The notes under the pieces were generated by a model. The model was not told the DNA's origin, searched no databases, and saw only the letters and a program-made list of their open reading frames with translations. A DNA stretch of 64,000 bases from Maniola hyperantus (lineage: Eukaryota > Arthropoda > Insecta > Lepidoptera > Nymphalidae), in assembly GCF_902806685.2 (NCBI RefSeq), contig NC_048563.1, forward strand, positions 1,364,001-1,428,000, given 5' to 3'. The position numbers and the translations under genes were made by a program. The stretch's first letter is position 1; every line of letters starts with the position of its first letter. This document shows, one piece after another, positions 1 through 9,507 of this stretch.

Positions 1-45
1 GAAATTTGTGTAGTCCACGCGGACAATGTCGCGAGCATAAGCTAG
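1..45 (+). mobile_element. Helitron-like H1 element, 3' end only
   Basis: The window opens inside the 3' end of a Helitron-like repeat (H1). It carries the family's GC-rich terminal block and ends in GCATAAGCTAG followed by T, as expected for a Helitron 3' end (CTRR, insertion between A and T). The 5' part lies outside the window. Confidence 0.6.
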
Positions 46-424
46 TTAAAAATAAAGATACAAATACTACAGATAGAGATAAGAATGAAAAATTCTATTG
101 CATAATTATTGACATAAGTAACTCTTTTTAGGCTTTGTTTATTTAGAAATTATGTACTTACATAATAACTATTATCTCCCTAGTCAATACTATTTTTATA
201 ACTTTTACGAGATAAGATTTTTGTGGACTTTTTATTACACTGCATGTCGTTGTAATTGAAATCAATGTCAGAACAGGGTTTCTCTTTGGAATGTTTTTAT
301 ATATTTAAACAACTTTATTGTTAAAAATATTACAAAGAGTAAGAATACAGGATGCATTTAAAAACAAAGGGCGGCCTCAGCACTAAAGATATATTTTTTG
401 AAATAGAAACATTTTATATCCAAA
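46..424. other. AT-rich stretch, no gene seen
   Basis: No open frame with coding character, RNA gene or recognised repeat is visible here. It is plain AT-rich intergenic DNA. Confidence 0.5.
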
Positions 425-628
425 CTAGCTTATGCTCGCGACTTCATCCGCGTGGAACACAAATTTTAAACCCCTATTTCACCCCTTTAGGGGTTAAATT
501 TTCAAAAACCCTTTTTTAGCGGATGCCTACGTCATACTGGCTATCCTCATGCCAAATTTCAGCCCGATCCGTCCAGTAGTTTGAGCTGTGCGTTGATAGA
601 TCAGTCAGTCAGTAACCTTGTCCTTTAA
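425..628 (-). mobile_element. Helitron-like H1 element
   Basis: Minus-strand H1 copy. On the plus strand it begins CTAGCTTATGCTCGCGAC and runs into the (CAGT)n tract and the CCTTT end. Full-length H1 copies (for example 33783..34017) start TC and end CTAG, with no coding capacity, so this is a non-autonomous Helitron-like repeat. Confidence 0.6.
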
Positions 629-825
629 GAAAGCTCAGATTCTGAAGCGGCCAATGGGCACATAGTTTGAAAAACTGATACAAGGTTAAATAAAACAAAC
701 TAACTTATAAATTGCAATATCATTTATTATGACGTTTAAAATGTACATGTTTAGTTAATGAAATTATTTTAACAATTAAAAATATAGCAGCAGTAGCAGT
801 AACAATTACTGCTAAAAATAAATCA

Positions 826-1400
826 AATCAAATATCAAATCAAATATTCTTTATTGCACATGTGGGTATGTATGTATATAAAGATGTTACAGTTATTAAA
901 GTTTCACCACAAATAGCCATATTATGGCATGCAAAAAATAAAAACTAAAACCAACTTACTGACTTAAATTACAATTGAATTATCTATTATTACTTATCTT
1001 TATACAGTTAATAATTATATTTTATACATATCTACTAGATTTAACAATATAATACAATACTATTTAATTTAAAGACTGCTAATAAAAAAATGCTACAACT
1101 TATTATAAATTTGTGTCTGTTAAATACTCTTTAATGGAATAGTATCTTTTATGTAGTAAAAATTCTTTAATTTTATATTTAAATATATATAGTATAAAAA
1201 AGTTTTAATGTTTAGATTTCGGTCAGCCAATGATGCTGGTAGTTTTTTGTACAACTGAGGTGCCATATTAAAGATACTATTACCAAAAAGTGCTGTTGTA
1301 TGTTGTATAGGACACAGTTTATTCTGTCTGTATCTATAGTCAATTTTCTGTAGACTGCGGTTGAAATAATATCTTCAGAGTAGGATGGATGAGAGGAGAT
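826..1400 (-). mobile_element. Non-LTR retrotransposon 3' end with decayed ORF C-terminus
   Basis: On the minus strand, around 1285-1200, a decayed reading frame contains LYKKLPASL, the short segment typical of the C-terminal end of CR1/Jockey-like LINE ORF2 (x-x-Y-N/K-K-L-P). It is followed by an AT-rich 3' UTR, a GCAATAAAG polyadenylation signal near 860 and a (GATTT)n tail at 823-850. It is 5'-truncated and dead. The exact clade cannot be told by eye. Confidence 0.55.
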
Positions 1401-1547
1401 GGAGTCGTGATGATTTTGTGATTTGCATTCGAGTTTTTCCTAAAACCTGTAAAAATATCAAAACTCAACAAAGTTTTAACTTACTGTATTAAGTATATTA
1501 GTTATTAGGTACTTCTAGGATCCCCATTAATATTCTCAAATGTGTGA

Positions 1548-1650
1548 AGTATGTTTTGGGCAGTGTGGTAGGCTAAAGCCAAACTTCAAAAAGGAGACCC
1601 TTGCTCAGTGAACCGGCGCGGGCGGTGGGTGAAATGATGATGGTGATGAC
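1548..1650 (+). mobile_element. SINE-D tail fragment
   Basis: The 3' part of a common lepidopteran SINE: the GTGTGAAGT and GTGGTAGGCTAAAGCC blocks, GGAGACCC, and a terminal (GATGAT)n-like run. The tRNA-related head is missing. The head of the same family is present on the minus strand at 26660..26795. Confidence 0.6.
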
Positions 1651-1661
1651 TTACTTGCATC

Positions 1662-3124
1662 CTAAGCGACAGAAGTATTCTTGCCATTGGATAGCACTTC
1701 TTCAAGTTTTACTTTTATTACATCAGCATTAGCAAAGTTGACTCTCATGTCCTCATCCAAAACTATCTTGAGCTCAGTAAGCTCTGCAAGAGTTTTGCTT
1801 GTGTCTGACCATTTAGCTCTTTCCGTTACAATAGCTTGCGAAATATCGTCTTTTATTTTTTCGATAGAATTGGCAGAACCATTAGCTAGCACGCTTAGCA
1901 TTTCATAGTGCAACTTGATGCAAAGGTTTAGTAGATTCTCAAAAAAGTTTTTAGCTTGGGTTAAACTCTCTTTGGTATCACCTGTAGCTGTGACCAAGGC
2001 ATTGGCTGTTTCTTGTACACAGCTAGCTATAATGCTTTCACTGAATTTCATAGCTAAATCAAGGAATCGAATATCGGATATGCCAACTTTTATGGTGCCT
2101 TCACTTGTTGTTGAATCCACAGCAGCAGCGGTGGAAGATTCCAGGAATAAGGTGGTAAACACAGACTGGAACAAGACAAAGTTAAAAATATCATACATAT
2201 CGACGACCATTTTGACGACATTTTGACGACCTCCCTGGCGCAGTGGTGAGCGCTGTGGTCTTAATAGTGGGAGGTCCCGGGTTCGATTCCTGGCAGGGGT
2301 TTGGAATTTTATAATTTCTAAATTTCTGGTCTGGTCTGGTGGGAGGCTTCGGCCGTGGCTAGTTACCACCCTACCGGCAAAGCCGTGCCGCCAAGCGATT
2401 TAGCGTTCCGGTACGATGCCGTGTATAAACCAAAGGTCCAGGTTAGCCCGCTATCATCTTAGACTGCATCATCACTTACCACCAGGTGAGATTGCAGTCA
2501 AGGGCTAACTTGTATCTGAATAAAAATATATATATATATATATCTATATAGATAGATATTCGTATGGTATATCTATTAATTTAAAGTCCTGACTGACTGA
2601 CTGACTGATACTTACATATATCAACGCACAGTCTAGACTTTCAGGTCTTAGAGACATGAAATTTGGAAGGTGTGTACTTTGTAAAAACTAGTTACCCACT
2701 AAGAAAGGATTTTTAAAAATTCCACCCTTAAGTGGGTTAAATGGGGTTTTTATGTAGTCCACAAGGATGAAGTCGCGAGCATAAGCTAGTCTAAATATAA
2801 AAAAGTAAAAGGTGACTGACTGATCTATCAACGCACAGCCCAAACTATTAGACGGATCGGGCTGAAATTTGGCATGCAGATAGCTATTATGACGTAGGCA
2901 TCCGCTAAGAAAGGATTTTTGAAAATTCAACCCCTAAGGGGGTGAAATAGGGGTTTGAAACTTGTTTAGTCCACGCGGATGAAGTCGCGAGCTTAAGCTA
3001 GTCAATACTTATAATAAAACTGTAACAGGTCAAATTCTGTACATTGAAGATATTTTGAAAATTTTTTTTCGAGGGCACTCTATAATCGATACTGAACACA
3101 AAACTGTAATTTTTTTCATTTTTG

Positions 3125-3171
<47 letters not shown>

Positions 3172-3972
3172 ATCACGGCCGCGCATCACGCTGAAACTAC
3201 TGAATGGATTCCAATGAAACTTGGTACGATTTGAGGTCATACTATGAGGAAGAATATAGGACACTTTATCCCGAAATTCAGCATGGTTCCCGTAGGAGAG
3301 GGGATGAAAGTTAAAATGTATACTGAGTTGTAATTCATTAACGCGTAGTCCGATTTCATTCATTCTTTTTTGTTAGAAAGGGGATATTTTAAAAATTGAT
3401 CCGTAAATATTTCAAGGTAATCGGTTTTTAACCGACTGTCAAAAAGGAGGTGGTTCTTTTTTGTACATCGATTTTTTCGAGGTTTCTGGACCGATTTGCA
3501 AATTATTTTTTTAAATCAACAAATAAGTTTTCGTGGTGGTCACATAAAAAATTCTGGATTCAACTCCTTAATCCTGATGCTGCAGGGTTACTGCCCGCCT
3601 GAGTTATCAAGATTCAGGAAGTGTTCATAGTGAATTCATATTGTAGGTACCAAGCAACGACTTTATTCTCAGACTTCAAGTCTCAACTCCTCAACCCTGA
3701 TGATGTAGGGTACAGCACTCCTAAACTATAATGTTTCAGGAACTGTGGATGATGCAAAATTATTTTAGGTACCAAGCATAGGCTACATCATTGAACTTCG
3801 GATCCTAACTTCTCAATCCTGATGCTGCAAAGTACTGAAGTCCTAAATCGTGGGGATTTAAAAAAAAATAAAAAAAATTAATCGACTGTTAGGCGGAACG
3901 AAGTTCGCAGCTAGTATTTAATAAAAGTTAATCACTTACCAGTGCCACCAGGAAGACGGTTGCGCTCTTCAT
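1662..3972 (-). CDS. Small secreted helix-rich protein, paralogue 1 (two exons)
   Basis: Join complement(1662..2165, 3940..3972), 178 residues. Exon 1 is 11 codons, MKSATVFLVAL, ending exactly at a GTAAGT donor. Exon 2 starts after a TTGTTCCAG acceptor, so both sides are phase 0. The joined start (MKSATVFLVAL then SVFTTLFLESS) reads as a signal peptide, probably cleaved near the alanine run at residues 23-26. The mature part is about 150 residues, has one pair of cysteines (near SCVQE and LCIKL), and is rich in Leu, Ala, Glu, Lys and Asn in amphipathic-helix patterns. The family is not recognised. The gene at 4575..7144 has the same exon structure and the same signal sequence pattern, so the two are paralogues in head-to-head orientation. 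A SINE (2223..2533) and three Helitron-like elements sit in the single intron. A secreted role in haemolymph or another extracellular fluid is inference only. Confidence 0.8.
2223..2533 (+). mobile_element. SINE-B, tRNA-derived, full length
   Basis: The head has RNA polymerase III box features (CTGGCGCAGTGGTGAGCG as A box, GGTTCGATTCCTGGC as B box). The body is GC-richer, and the tail, TGCATCATCACTTACCACC then AACTTGTATCTGAATAAA, ends in A/T-rich DNA. The tail resembles the 3' end of the LINE fragment at 28430..28735. It lies in the intron of the minus-strand gene just upstream of its acceptor. Confidence 0.75.
2572..2789 (+). mobile_element. Helitron-like H1 element
   Basis: Starts TCTATTAATT, carries the (GACT)n run near 2590, and ends GCATAAGCTAG before T. 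Diverged from other H1 copies in its middle. Non-coding. Confidence 0.6.
2790..3001 (+). mobile_element. Helitron-like H1 element, tandem neighbour
   Basis: Begins TCTAAATATAAA directly after the CTAG of the previous element and ends AGCTTAAGCTAG at 3001. The CTAG-T junctions make it a clean head-to-tail Helitron-like insertion. Confidence 0.65.
3002..3914 (+). mobile_element. Helitron-like H2 element, about 913 bp
   Basis: Begins TCAATACTTATAATAAAAC exactly where the previous element ends. It includes a (GTCT)n microsatellite at 3125-3171 and a foldback AACCGACTGTC region, and finishes GTTCGCAGCTAG before T. The ends fit the Helitron rule (TC...CTAG, A/T target). No Rep or helicase frame, so non-autonomous. 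Confidence 0.6.
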
Positions 3973-4018
3973 GTTGAGGATTGAAGTCACTCAGTTGAAG
4001 TCACTCTCAATAATGATA

Positions 4019-4046
4019 CCACTGATTACTGCACCGACTTTTTATT
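4019..4046 (-). promoter_or_regulatory. Core promoter of minus-strand secreted-protein gene
   Basis: Read on the minus strand, a TATA-like AATAAAAAG (4038-4046) is followed about 20-25 bases later by ATCAGT, an arthropod initiator, about 50 bases before the ATG at 3972. The spacing is reasonable, but it is placed by motif only. Confidence 0.45.
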
Positions 4047-4497
4047 ACCTTACCTACTTACTTAGAACGATGCATTAAAATTATTTGCAAAAAAGCAATA
4101 CCTACCTATTATCATTCAATCCTTAAATTTTTTTATGTCAATAACATAATGCATAATGTAAATAAGTAGTGCACAGTAAATATTATTTTCAGGGTTGACA
4201 CAGTTTATTTATTTTTATACGATGACTTTTTAGTTGTCTTGGTTTTAAAACAGGGGTTTTAAATTGGTGTAGTCCAATCCAGACGAAGTCGCGGGTATAA
4301 GCTGGTAAAATATATTTTTATAGCAATCAAGTGTCAAGTAGGATCAACCGTAAAAAAATTATCATGCGAAACAAAGATTCGCTAGTTAATATTTGCAAAT
4401 CTTAAAAAGATAAAGAAAAAACTAAGTGACAGACCAATATTGGGCTAGATAGCCTAATCTAGTATTTACATTAATATCTTCCATAGTTGCAGTTTTG

Positions 4498-4530
4498 TAT
4501 AAAAGACGTTTTCAGTGAGGATACAGCATT
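4498..4530 (+). promoter_or_regulatory. TATA box and start region of plus-strand secreted-protein gene
   Basis: TATAAAAG at 4498-4505 is a strong TATA box. A TTCAGT initiator-like motif follows at 4511 and transcription start candidates lie around 4525-4530, giving a short 5' UTR of about 45-60 bases before the ATG at 4575. Confidence 0.6.
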
Positions 4531-4574
4531 AGTTTCTCCACAGTTCTACATAATAACATTACCGGAAAACCAAC

Positions 4575-7144
4575 ATGAAGTCGTCAGTTACCTTCGTACT
4601 CGTTGTGGTAAGAACTAATAAGCTCAAACTCAAACTCAAATTATTTATTCAGAATTGGTAAAATTGTACGCTTCCTGATTGTCATAAATTTTTATTTGTA
4701 AGATGATATGATATAGTGGTGATAATTAATACATACTTAAAACTAAAGCTACGAGGGTTCCAAACGCGCCCAGGTCTGAGAAGAGCCCACAACAAACTCA
4801 GCCGGGTATTCTTTTTTAGGGTTCCGTACTTCAAAAGGAAAAACGGAACCCTTATAGGATCACTTTGTTGTCTGTATGTCAAGAAACCTACAGGGTACTT
4901 CCCGTTGACCTAGAATCATGAAATTTAGCAGGTAGGTGTGTCCTATAGGTGACATTTGGGGAAAAATCTGAAAACCGTGAATTTAGGGTTACATCACACA
5001 AAAAAAATTAAATTGTGGTCATGAACTAATAATTAGTATTTTCAACTTTCGAAGTGAGATAACTATATCAAGTGGGGTATCATATGAAAGGTCCTCATCT
5101 ATACATTCTAAAACAGATTTTTAATTATTTTTATGCATCATAGCTTTTGAATTATCGTGCAAAATGTCGAAAAAATACGATTGTAGTACGGAACCCTCAT
5201 TGCGCGAGCCTGACTCGCACTTGACCGGTTTTTTTATTATCACCACTTTACAAAATTATTTACCTTAACTTATTAGAACTATCACATAGCTGAAATTAAG
5301 CAACTCATTCCCAAGCTTGCTTATCTTTCGAAAGCGCTTGTAAAAAGTCGACTTGAATAAAAACATATTCTATTCTATTCAAATAATCCTTTACATTGTA
5401 ATAGGATTTTTCAGTTAGTTTACGTTTTATGAAAACCTTGAACTTGTTGAGAGACATCTCCAATTATGTTTTCTGGAAGCTTATTATAAAAACTTATAGA
5501 TTTTCCAATAAATGAATTGCTAACTTCACTTAGCCTGGAGGTCGGCATTACAAGTTTATTTTTTTTCTAGTATTTACATTATGACAGTCACTTTTTTTTT
5601 TTTTTATTAAGAATCTATCTATATCTATAAAACGCAAACAAAAATTGTTTCTACCTATGTCCGTTTTAGACTTTGAAACCTTTCAACCGCGATGTGCTTT
5701 AAACCGGTTTCATTAGAAAGACAATAATGAGACGGTTTTAGAGTGGTAGTTTCGCAATGTCCGTCCGTCTGTCCGTCCGTCCGTCCTCGGTTAATCTAAA
5801 AGATCATTAGTGCTAGAAATCTGTAATTTGGCATGGGTATAAATATTGATCACGCCGACAAAGTGGTGAAATAAAATTGTGATAAATATTTTTTTCGATT
5901 TCTAGATCCGTTTGATTCAAAATATGATGTTTTAAAGTGCTAAATTTTATTAGTCAAGTGTGCCCCTCTATCAGCCAAATGGTAGTACCTATATAATCAA
6001 TTTTAAAGGAAAACTATCATGGCTAAGTAGGGTTCACAGGTTAAGGAGTTACATCTGTTTTTCGAGGATTGTGATTTTCAAAAGTCCTTAGCAGATGCCT
6101 GCGTCATAATAGCTATCTGCATGCCAAATTTCAGCCTGATCCGTCCAGTAGTTTGAGCTGTGCGTTGATAGATCAGTCAGTCAGTCACTTTTTCCTTCTA
6201 TATATTTAGATTACGAGTTTTTACTTAGTTTTCTGTTTTAAATTTATCATTGAAGGTGTGTAGAAGCCATTTATGTTGCATTGCTGTGTAAAAGTTGTAG
6301 CGAACGCAAATTATGAAACAACTAGCTTATGCTCGCGACTTCGTCCGCGTGGACTACACAAATTTCAGACCCCTATTTCACCCCCTTAGGGGTTGAATTT
6401 TCAAAAATCCTTTCTTAGCGGACGACTACGTCATGATAGCTATCTGCATGCCAAATTTCAGCCCGATCCGTCCAGTAGTTTCAGCTGTGCGTTGATAGAT
6501 CAGTCAGTCAGTCACCATTTCCTTTTATATATTTAAGATAACTTTTTGCATGCTTATACATATTATATTATATTATTAGAATGTAGACTAGAATTTATAG
6601 ATTTATTTATTTGTTGCAGGCGGTGTTCAGCACACTATTCCTGGGATCTTCCGGTCTTAGTTTGGGTCTAGACCTCGGTGACCTTATAGGTGGCGTTTTA
6701 GGTGGTATCACTGACTTAGTTGCTAACCTCCTCAACGTTGTCTCAAAATTGGTTACCAATCTACTAGACGATGTCGGCGACGCGACAACTGTTCTACAAG
6801 ATGCTTTGAAAACTGCTACTGGTGCAACGAAAGATCTGCTCGTGAACACTACAAACACTTTAAACGACGTAACGGACGTTGTAGGCGAACTGGTCACAGC
6901 CGTTACAGAACTAGCCAAGACCAATACGACTGAGGCACTGGCTAATGTGAACGGTCTGGTTGAGAAACTTACTGGCCTTATTGATACCCTGTCGTCATTA
7001 GAAGTGCAAATTTCACTAAACCCAGACCTGAAAGGTGTTGCATCAGAATTAGAATCTACAATTTCCGCTGTGATTGTTGGGGCGAAAAATTTGCTTGCTA
7101 AAATAGGCGATATCGCAAATGTCTCTGTTGGAACAACAGCTTAA
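4575..7144 (+). CDS. Small secreted helix-rich protein, paralogue 2 (two exons)
   Basis: Join 4575..4607, 6620..7144, 185 residues. Exon 1 is 11 codons (MKSSVTFVLVV) ending at a GTAAGA donor. Exon 2 begins after TTTGTTGCAG, phase 0. The joined N-terminus is a signal peptide (hydrophobic MKSSVTFVLVV-AVFSTLFLGSS). The mature chain is low in aromatics, has no cysteine, and is rich in Leu, Val, Gly, Thr and Asn, with an early glycine/leucine-rich stretch (LDLGDLIGGVLGG) then repeated amphipathic helices (LVTNLLDDV, LVTAVTELA, LVEKLTGLI). Structure and signal match the minus-strand gene at 1662..3972. The intron (4608..6619) is full of repeats. The family is not recognised; a secreted amphipathic-helix protein is as far as the sequence goes. 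A GTAAGT donor at 7152 and a TTTTTTACAG acceptor at 7895 suggest an intron in the 3' UTR. Confidence 0.85.
4620..5400. repeat. LINE-tail repeat interrupted by a family G insertion
   Basis: A repeat with an (AAACTC)n head, the block CGCGCCCAGGTCTGAGAAG and ATTATCACCA, running to TTCTATTC near 5390, is split by a family G element at 4816..5233. The same repeat is uninterrupted at 23215-23280, so that copy is the empty site. Probably the 3' region of a LINE; no protein is legible. Confidence 0.5.
4816..5233 (+). mobile_element. Family G repeat (GGTTCCGTA type)
   Basis: Starts AGGGTTCCGTAC and ends CGCACTTGACCGG plus a T run. It carries the family's landmarks (AAACGGAACCC, GTATCATATGAAAGG, AGTACGGAACCCTC). 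The empty site in a related repeat fixes its limits. Other copies are at 18198, 24625, 31436, 57366 and, inverted, 62697. Non-coding; class unknown. Confidence 0.6.
5600..6062 (-). repeat. Diverged repeat with (GTCC)n microsatellite
   Basis: Contains a GTCCGTCCGTCTGTCC-type run at 5760-5785 and low-complexity flanks. The layout (simple repeat inside a moderately conserved body, inside an intron) is like the Helitron-like families, but both ends cannot be defined. Confidence 0.35.
6063..6216 (-). mobile_element. Helitron-like H1 fragment
   Basis: The 5' half of H1 in inverted orientation: the GCAGATGCCTGCGTCATAAT block, GATCCGTCCAGTAG, the (CAGT)n run and the TATATATTTAGA end. The CTAG end is missing. 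Confidence 0.6.
6322..6538 (-). mobile_element. Helitron-like H1 element, complete
   Basis: Complete inverted copy, CTAGCTTATGCTCGCGAC to ATATATTTAAGA, flanked by A and T. It lies in the intron of the secreted-protein gene, 80 bases upstream of its acceptor. Confidence 0.65.
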
Positions 7145-7173
7145 GATACGTGTAAGTAACATTTATAGTATTA

Positions 7174-7354
7174 CTAGATAATGCCCGCGGAACTCTTTGA
7201 TTTTCCGGGATAAAAAGTAGCCTATGTCCTTCCCCGGGATGTAAGCTATCTCTGTAACAAATTTCGTCAAAATCGGTTGAACCGTTGAGCCGTGAAAGGC
7301 TAGCAGACAGACAGAAAGACAGACACACTTTCGCATTTATAATATTAGTATGGA
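7174..7354 (-). mobile_element. Helitron-like H3 element
   Basis: Inverted copy from CTAGATAATGCCCGCGG to AATATTAGTATGGA. H3 elements start TCCATACTAATATTATAAA and end CATCATCTAG, with a (GTCT)n tract near the 5' end. Confidence 0.65.
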
Positions 7355-7355
7355 T

Positions 7356-7586
7356 TGGCACCGATTCCGTTGTCTTTCTCAAAACTTAATTTAGAGTATC
7401 TGCATCCTTTTCTTTTTAACAATGCTAAAAAGGGACAGAACTTGAACTTTACATTTAAATACTCTAAATATTAGTGCACGCTACATATTTAAACAATAGG
7501 CTCGCGACTGTGCGCTAAAATCACGGGGTTTACCGTCTAAAAATTAAATTTGAAAAAAAAAGGTAAAAACAACAGAATCAGCGCCA
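7356..7586. mobile_element. MITE, TGGCACCGATTC-type ends
   Basis: Left end TGGCACCGATTCCG, right end CAGAATCAGCGCCA, which are imperfect inverted repeats. Related copies at 8991, 17407 and 58424 share the internal CTGCATCCTTTTCTTTTT and CGCGA blocks. Non-coding. Confidence 0.6.
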
Positions 7587-7645
7587 GTTATTTCAATAAA
7601 ATGCAGTTGTCTTCTTCAATGCTCAACTTGCGATTAGGCTAGGCT

Positions 7646-7705
7646 TGTCGAAAAAATATCGATACATCGATACAACTATTTGTTCGATATTATATCGATA
7701 TTTTT
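7646..7705. repeat. Cluster of ATCGAT palindromes
   Basis: Several ATCGAT/TATCGATA-type palindromes occur within 60 bases. TATCGATA is the core of the Drosophila DREF site, but here they sit in repeat-rich DNA with no gene start nearby, so this is recorded as a sequence feature only. Confidence 0.3.
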
Positions 7706-7735
7706 AAGTTTCGAGCTGATGGTATATTTTTAATT

Positions 7736-7812
7736 CGGCTGACGTCAAAATGACGTCATTTCGATGTTCATGAGACATGGTTCCAGCGCAATAGCAATTT
7801 GCGGGACCTATA
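7736..7812 (+). repeat. Dispersed repeat with two CRE palindromes, copy 1
   Basis: CGGCTGACGTCAAAATGACG continues into TCA, giving two perfect TGACGTCA palindromes. They are followed by a conserved block (GAGACATGGTTCCAGCGC) that recurs almost unchanged at 63132..63210. Confidence 0.5.
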
Positions 7813-8545
7813 GGTACCTATTGTTTTAAATTGTACTACTGAAATAAATATTTTATTAAAAAAAAAATACTTACCTAATGGTATTTTTTTTACAGGATAC
7901 CTACCAAAGAACTCAAATGTATGCTGTACACAACACGACCCCTCGATGCCAACGCAGACGTCCGAAAAATTTGCCGATTTGACGAAAGTCGACGAACATA
8001 GAACACTAGGTATACTCTACCAACGCAACGTCCCACAAAAAACGACCTTAAAGAACTCGAAGAACTCTAGCAAGATCTGATTTTTGAACTGAGAGGTATA
8101 AAATACGAGACACTCGCTAAAGAAGACGAGAATGTGCCTAATTCGTATTAATAACGTTTTTATTGCTATCTCTTTCATAATGCTTTATGCGGCAAAGGAT
8201 AACAGTATACATAGTCAATTTAGAGATTGTTTACGACATAATCACCCACAATGTGTGCGTTGAATCGGCGTAAAATCGGATACTGGTCTAGACTGTCTTA
8301 AATCGGATAAAGTCGAGCGTCTGCGTTAACCAAGCCTATTATTTGAAACTAATTTCAAGTTATATATTATGTTTTTCGGCAAATTTATTATGTAGATGGT
8401 TTTTTTTTTGTACTACATTTTGTTATTTAATAAATAAATTGTTTCAAAATTATTAATCATGTTATTGTAAAAAAAAAATGTCTACACCAAAAAAATTATA
8501 TAAATAAAGGTACTTACATTGCAAACTTTACTTATTTGTTTTATT

Positions 8546-8597
8546 AGGGTTCCGTACCACAAATGGAATCGTTATAGAATCACTTCGTTGTCTGTCG
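8546..8597 (+). mobile_element. Family G fragment
   Basis: Only the first about 50 bases of the family are present (AGGGTTCCGTACC to CTTCGTTGTCTGTC). Confidence 0.5.
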
Positions 8598-8652
8598 CCG
8601 AGATATGGATCGAACCATAGTCTTAATAAACCTCAAAACAATACAACTACAA

Positions 8653-8878
8653 TCCATACTAATATTATAAATGCGAAAGTGTGTCTGTCCGTCTGTCTGT
8701 CTGTCTGCTAACCTTTCACGGCCCATCTGTTCAACCGATTTTGACGAAATTTGGTTCAGCGATAGCTTACATCCCGGGGAAGGACATAGGCTACTTTTCA
8801 TCCCGGAAAATCAAAGAATCCCCACGGGATTTTAAAAAAACCTAAATCCCCGCGGACGAAGTCGCGGGCATCATCTAG
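8653..8878 (+). mobile_element. Helitron-like H3 element, complete
   Basis: Starts TCCATACTAATATTATAAA after A, has a (GTCT)n run, and ends CGGGCATCATCTAG before T. A clean, full-length non-autonomous copy. Confidence 0.7.
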
Positions 8879-8990
8879 TACTACTATAATACAAAACAAT
8901 GAGATTTAAAACTAATTAAATTAATCTATATTTATAAGTTACAATCTATTATTACATTAATTAATAATGTGTTTAATTATTAGGCTATTA

Positions 8991-9280
8991 GGCCCCGATT
9001 CTCTAGTCTCTCTCTAAACTAAATTTAGACTATCTGCATCCTTTTCTTTTTACTAATGCTAAAAAAGGAACGGAACATGACTTTCACATTTAAAGACTCT
9101 AAATTTTAGTGCACAATACAAATTTAAACAGTAGGTTCGCGAGTGCGTGCTAAAATCACGGGTTTTACCATCTAAAAATCAATCCAAAACTGTCAAACTG
9201 TGTCTGTCCTTTTCATATTACATTAGTAAGAAAGAGCATGCGAATACTCTAAAAGTAGGTTGTGCTCAGAATCAGTGCCA
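8991..9280. mobile_element. MITE, TGGCACCGATTC-type ends
   Basis: Runs from GGCCCCGATTCTCTAGTC to CAGAATCAGTGCCA. Near-identical in its core to 17407..17697. A SINE-P is attached to its right end. Confidence 0.6.
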
Positions 9281-9459
9281 TTTTTTTTTTTTTTAAAGAA
9301 TATTAGCCATGTTAAATGACTAATATTCCCCTTTCCTCTCCAACTAAGCGTCAGGCTTGTGCTAGGAGTAGGTACGACAATAGTGCAACGGGCGGGGTTT
9401 GAACCGTCGACCTTTCGGTTTTCAGTCCACTCCTTTCCCGGTTGAGCTATTGAGGCTCT
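9281..9459 (-). mobile_element. SINE-P, tRNA(Phe)-like
   Basis: Inverted copy with poly(T) at the left. On the minus strand the head reads GAGCCTCAATAGCTCAAC (A box region), a GACTGAAAACC anticodon-like arm (GAA) and GGTTCAAACCCCGCC (B box). The body ends CATGGCTAATATTC plus poly(A). Confidence 0.8.
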
Positions 9460-9507
9460 AATTGTCATTTATAATTTGCGTGCTTTTTCTTTTTTTAACT
9501 CTGGTTA

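Larger units (their letters stand above)
7152..8440 (+). other. Possible spliced 3' UTR of the secreted-protein gene
   Basis: Seven bases after the stop codon (7144) there is a consensus GTAAGT donor (7152). A polypyrimidine tract and TTTTTTACAG end at 7895. The downstream stretch to two overlapping AATAAA signals (8429-8438) would be a non-coding last exon. Repeats sit inside the proposed intron. Suggestive only. Confidence 0.35.

Noticed and set aside
2166..2369. N-terminal extension of the minus-strand secreted-protein frame
   Set aside because: It lies in the intron and reads through a SINE; the acceptor at 2166 and the paralogue's structure show the exon starts at 2165.
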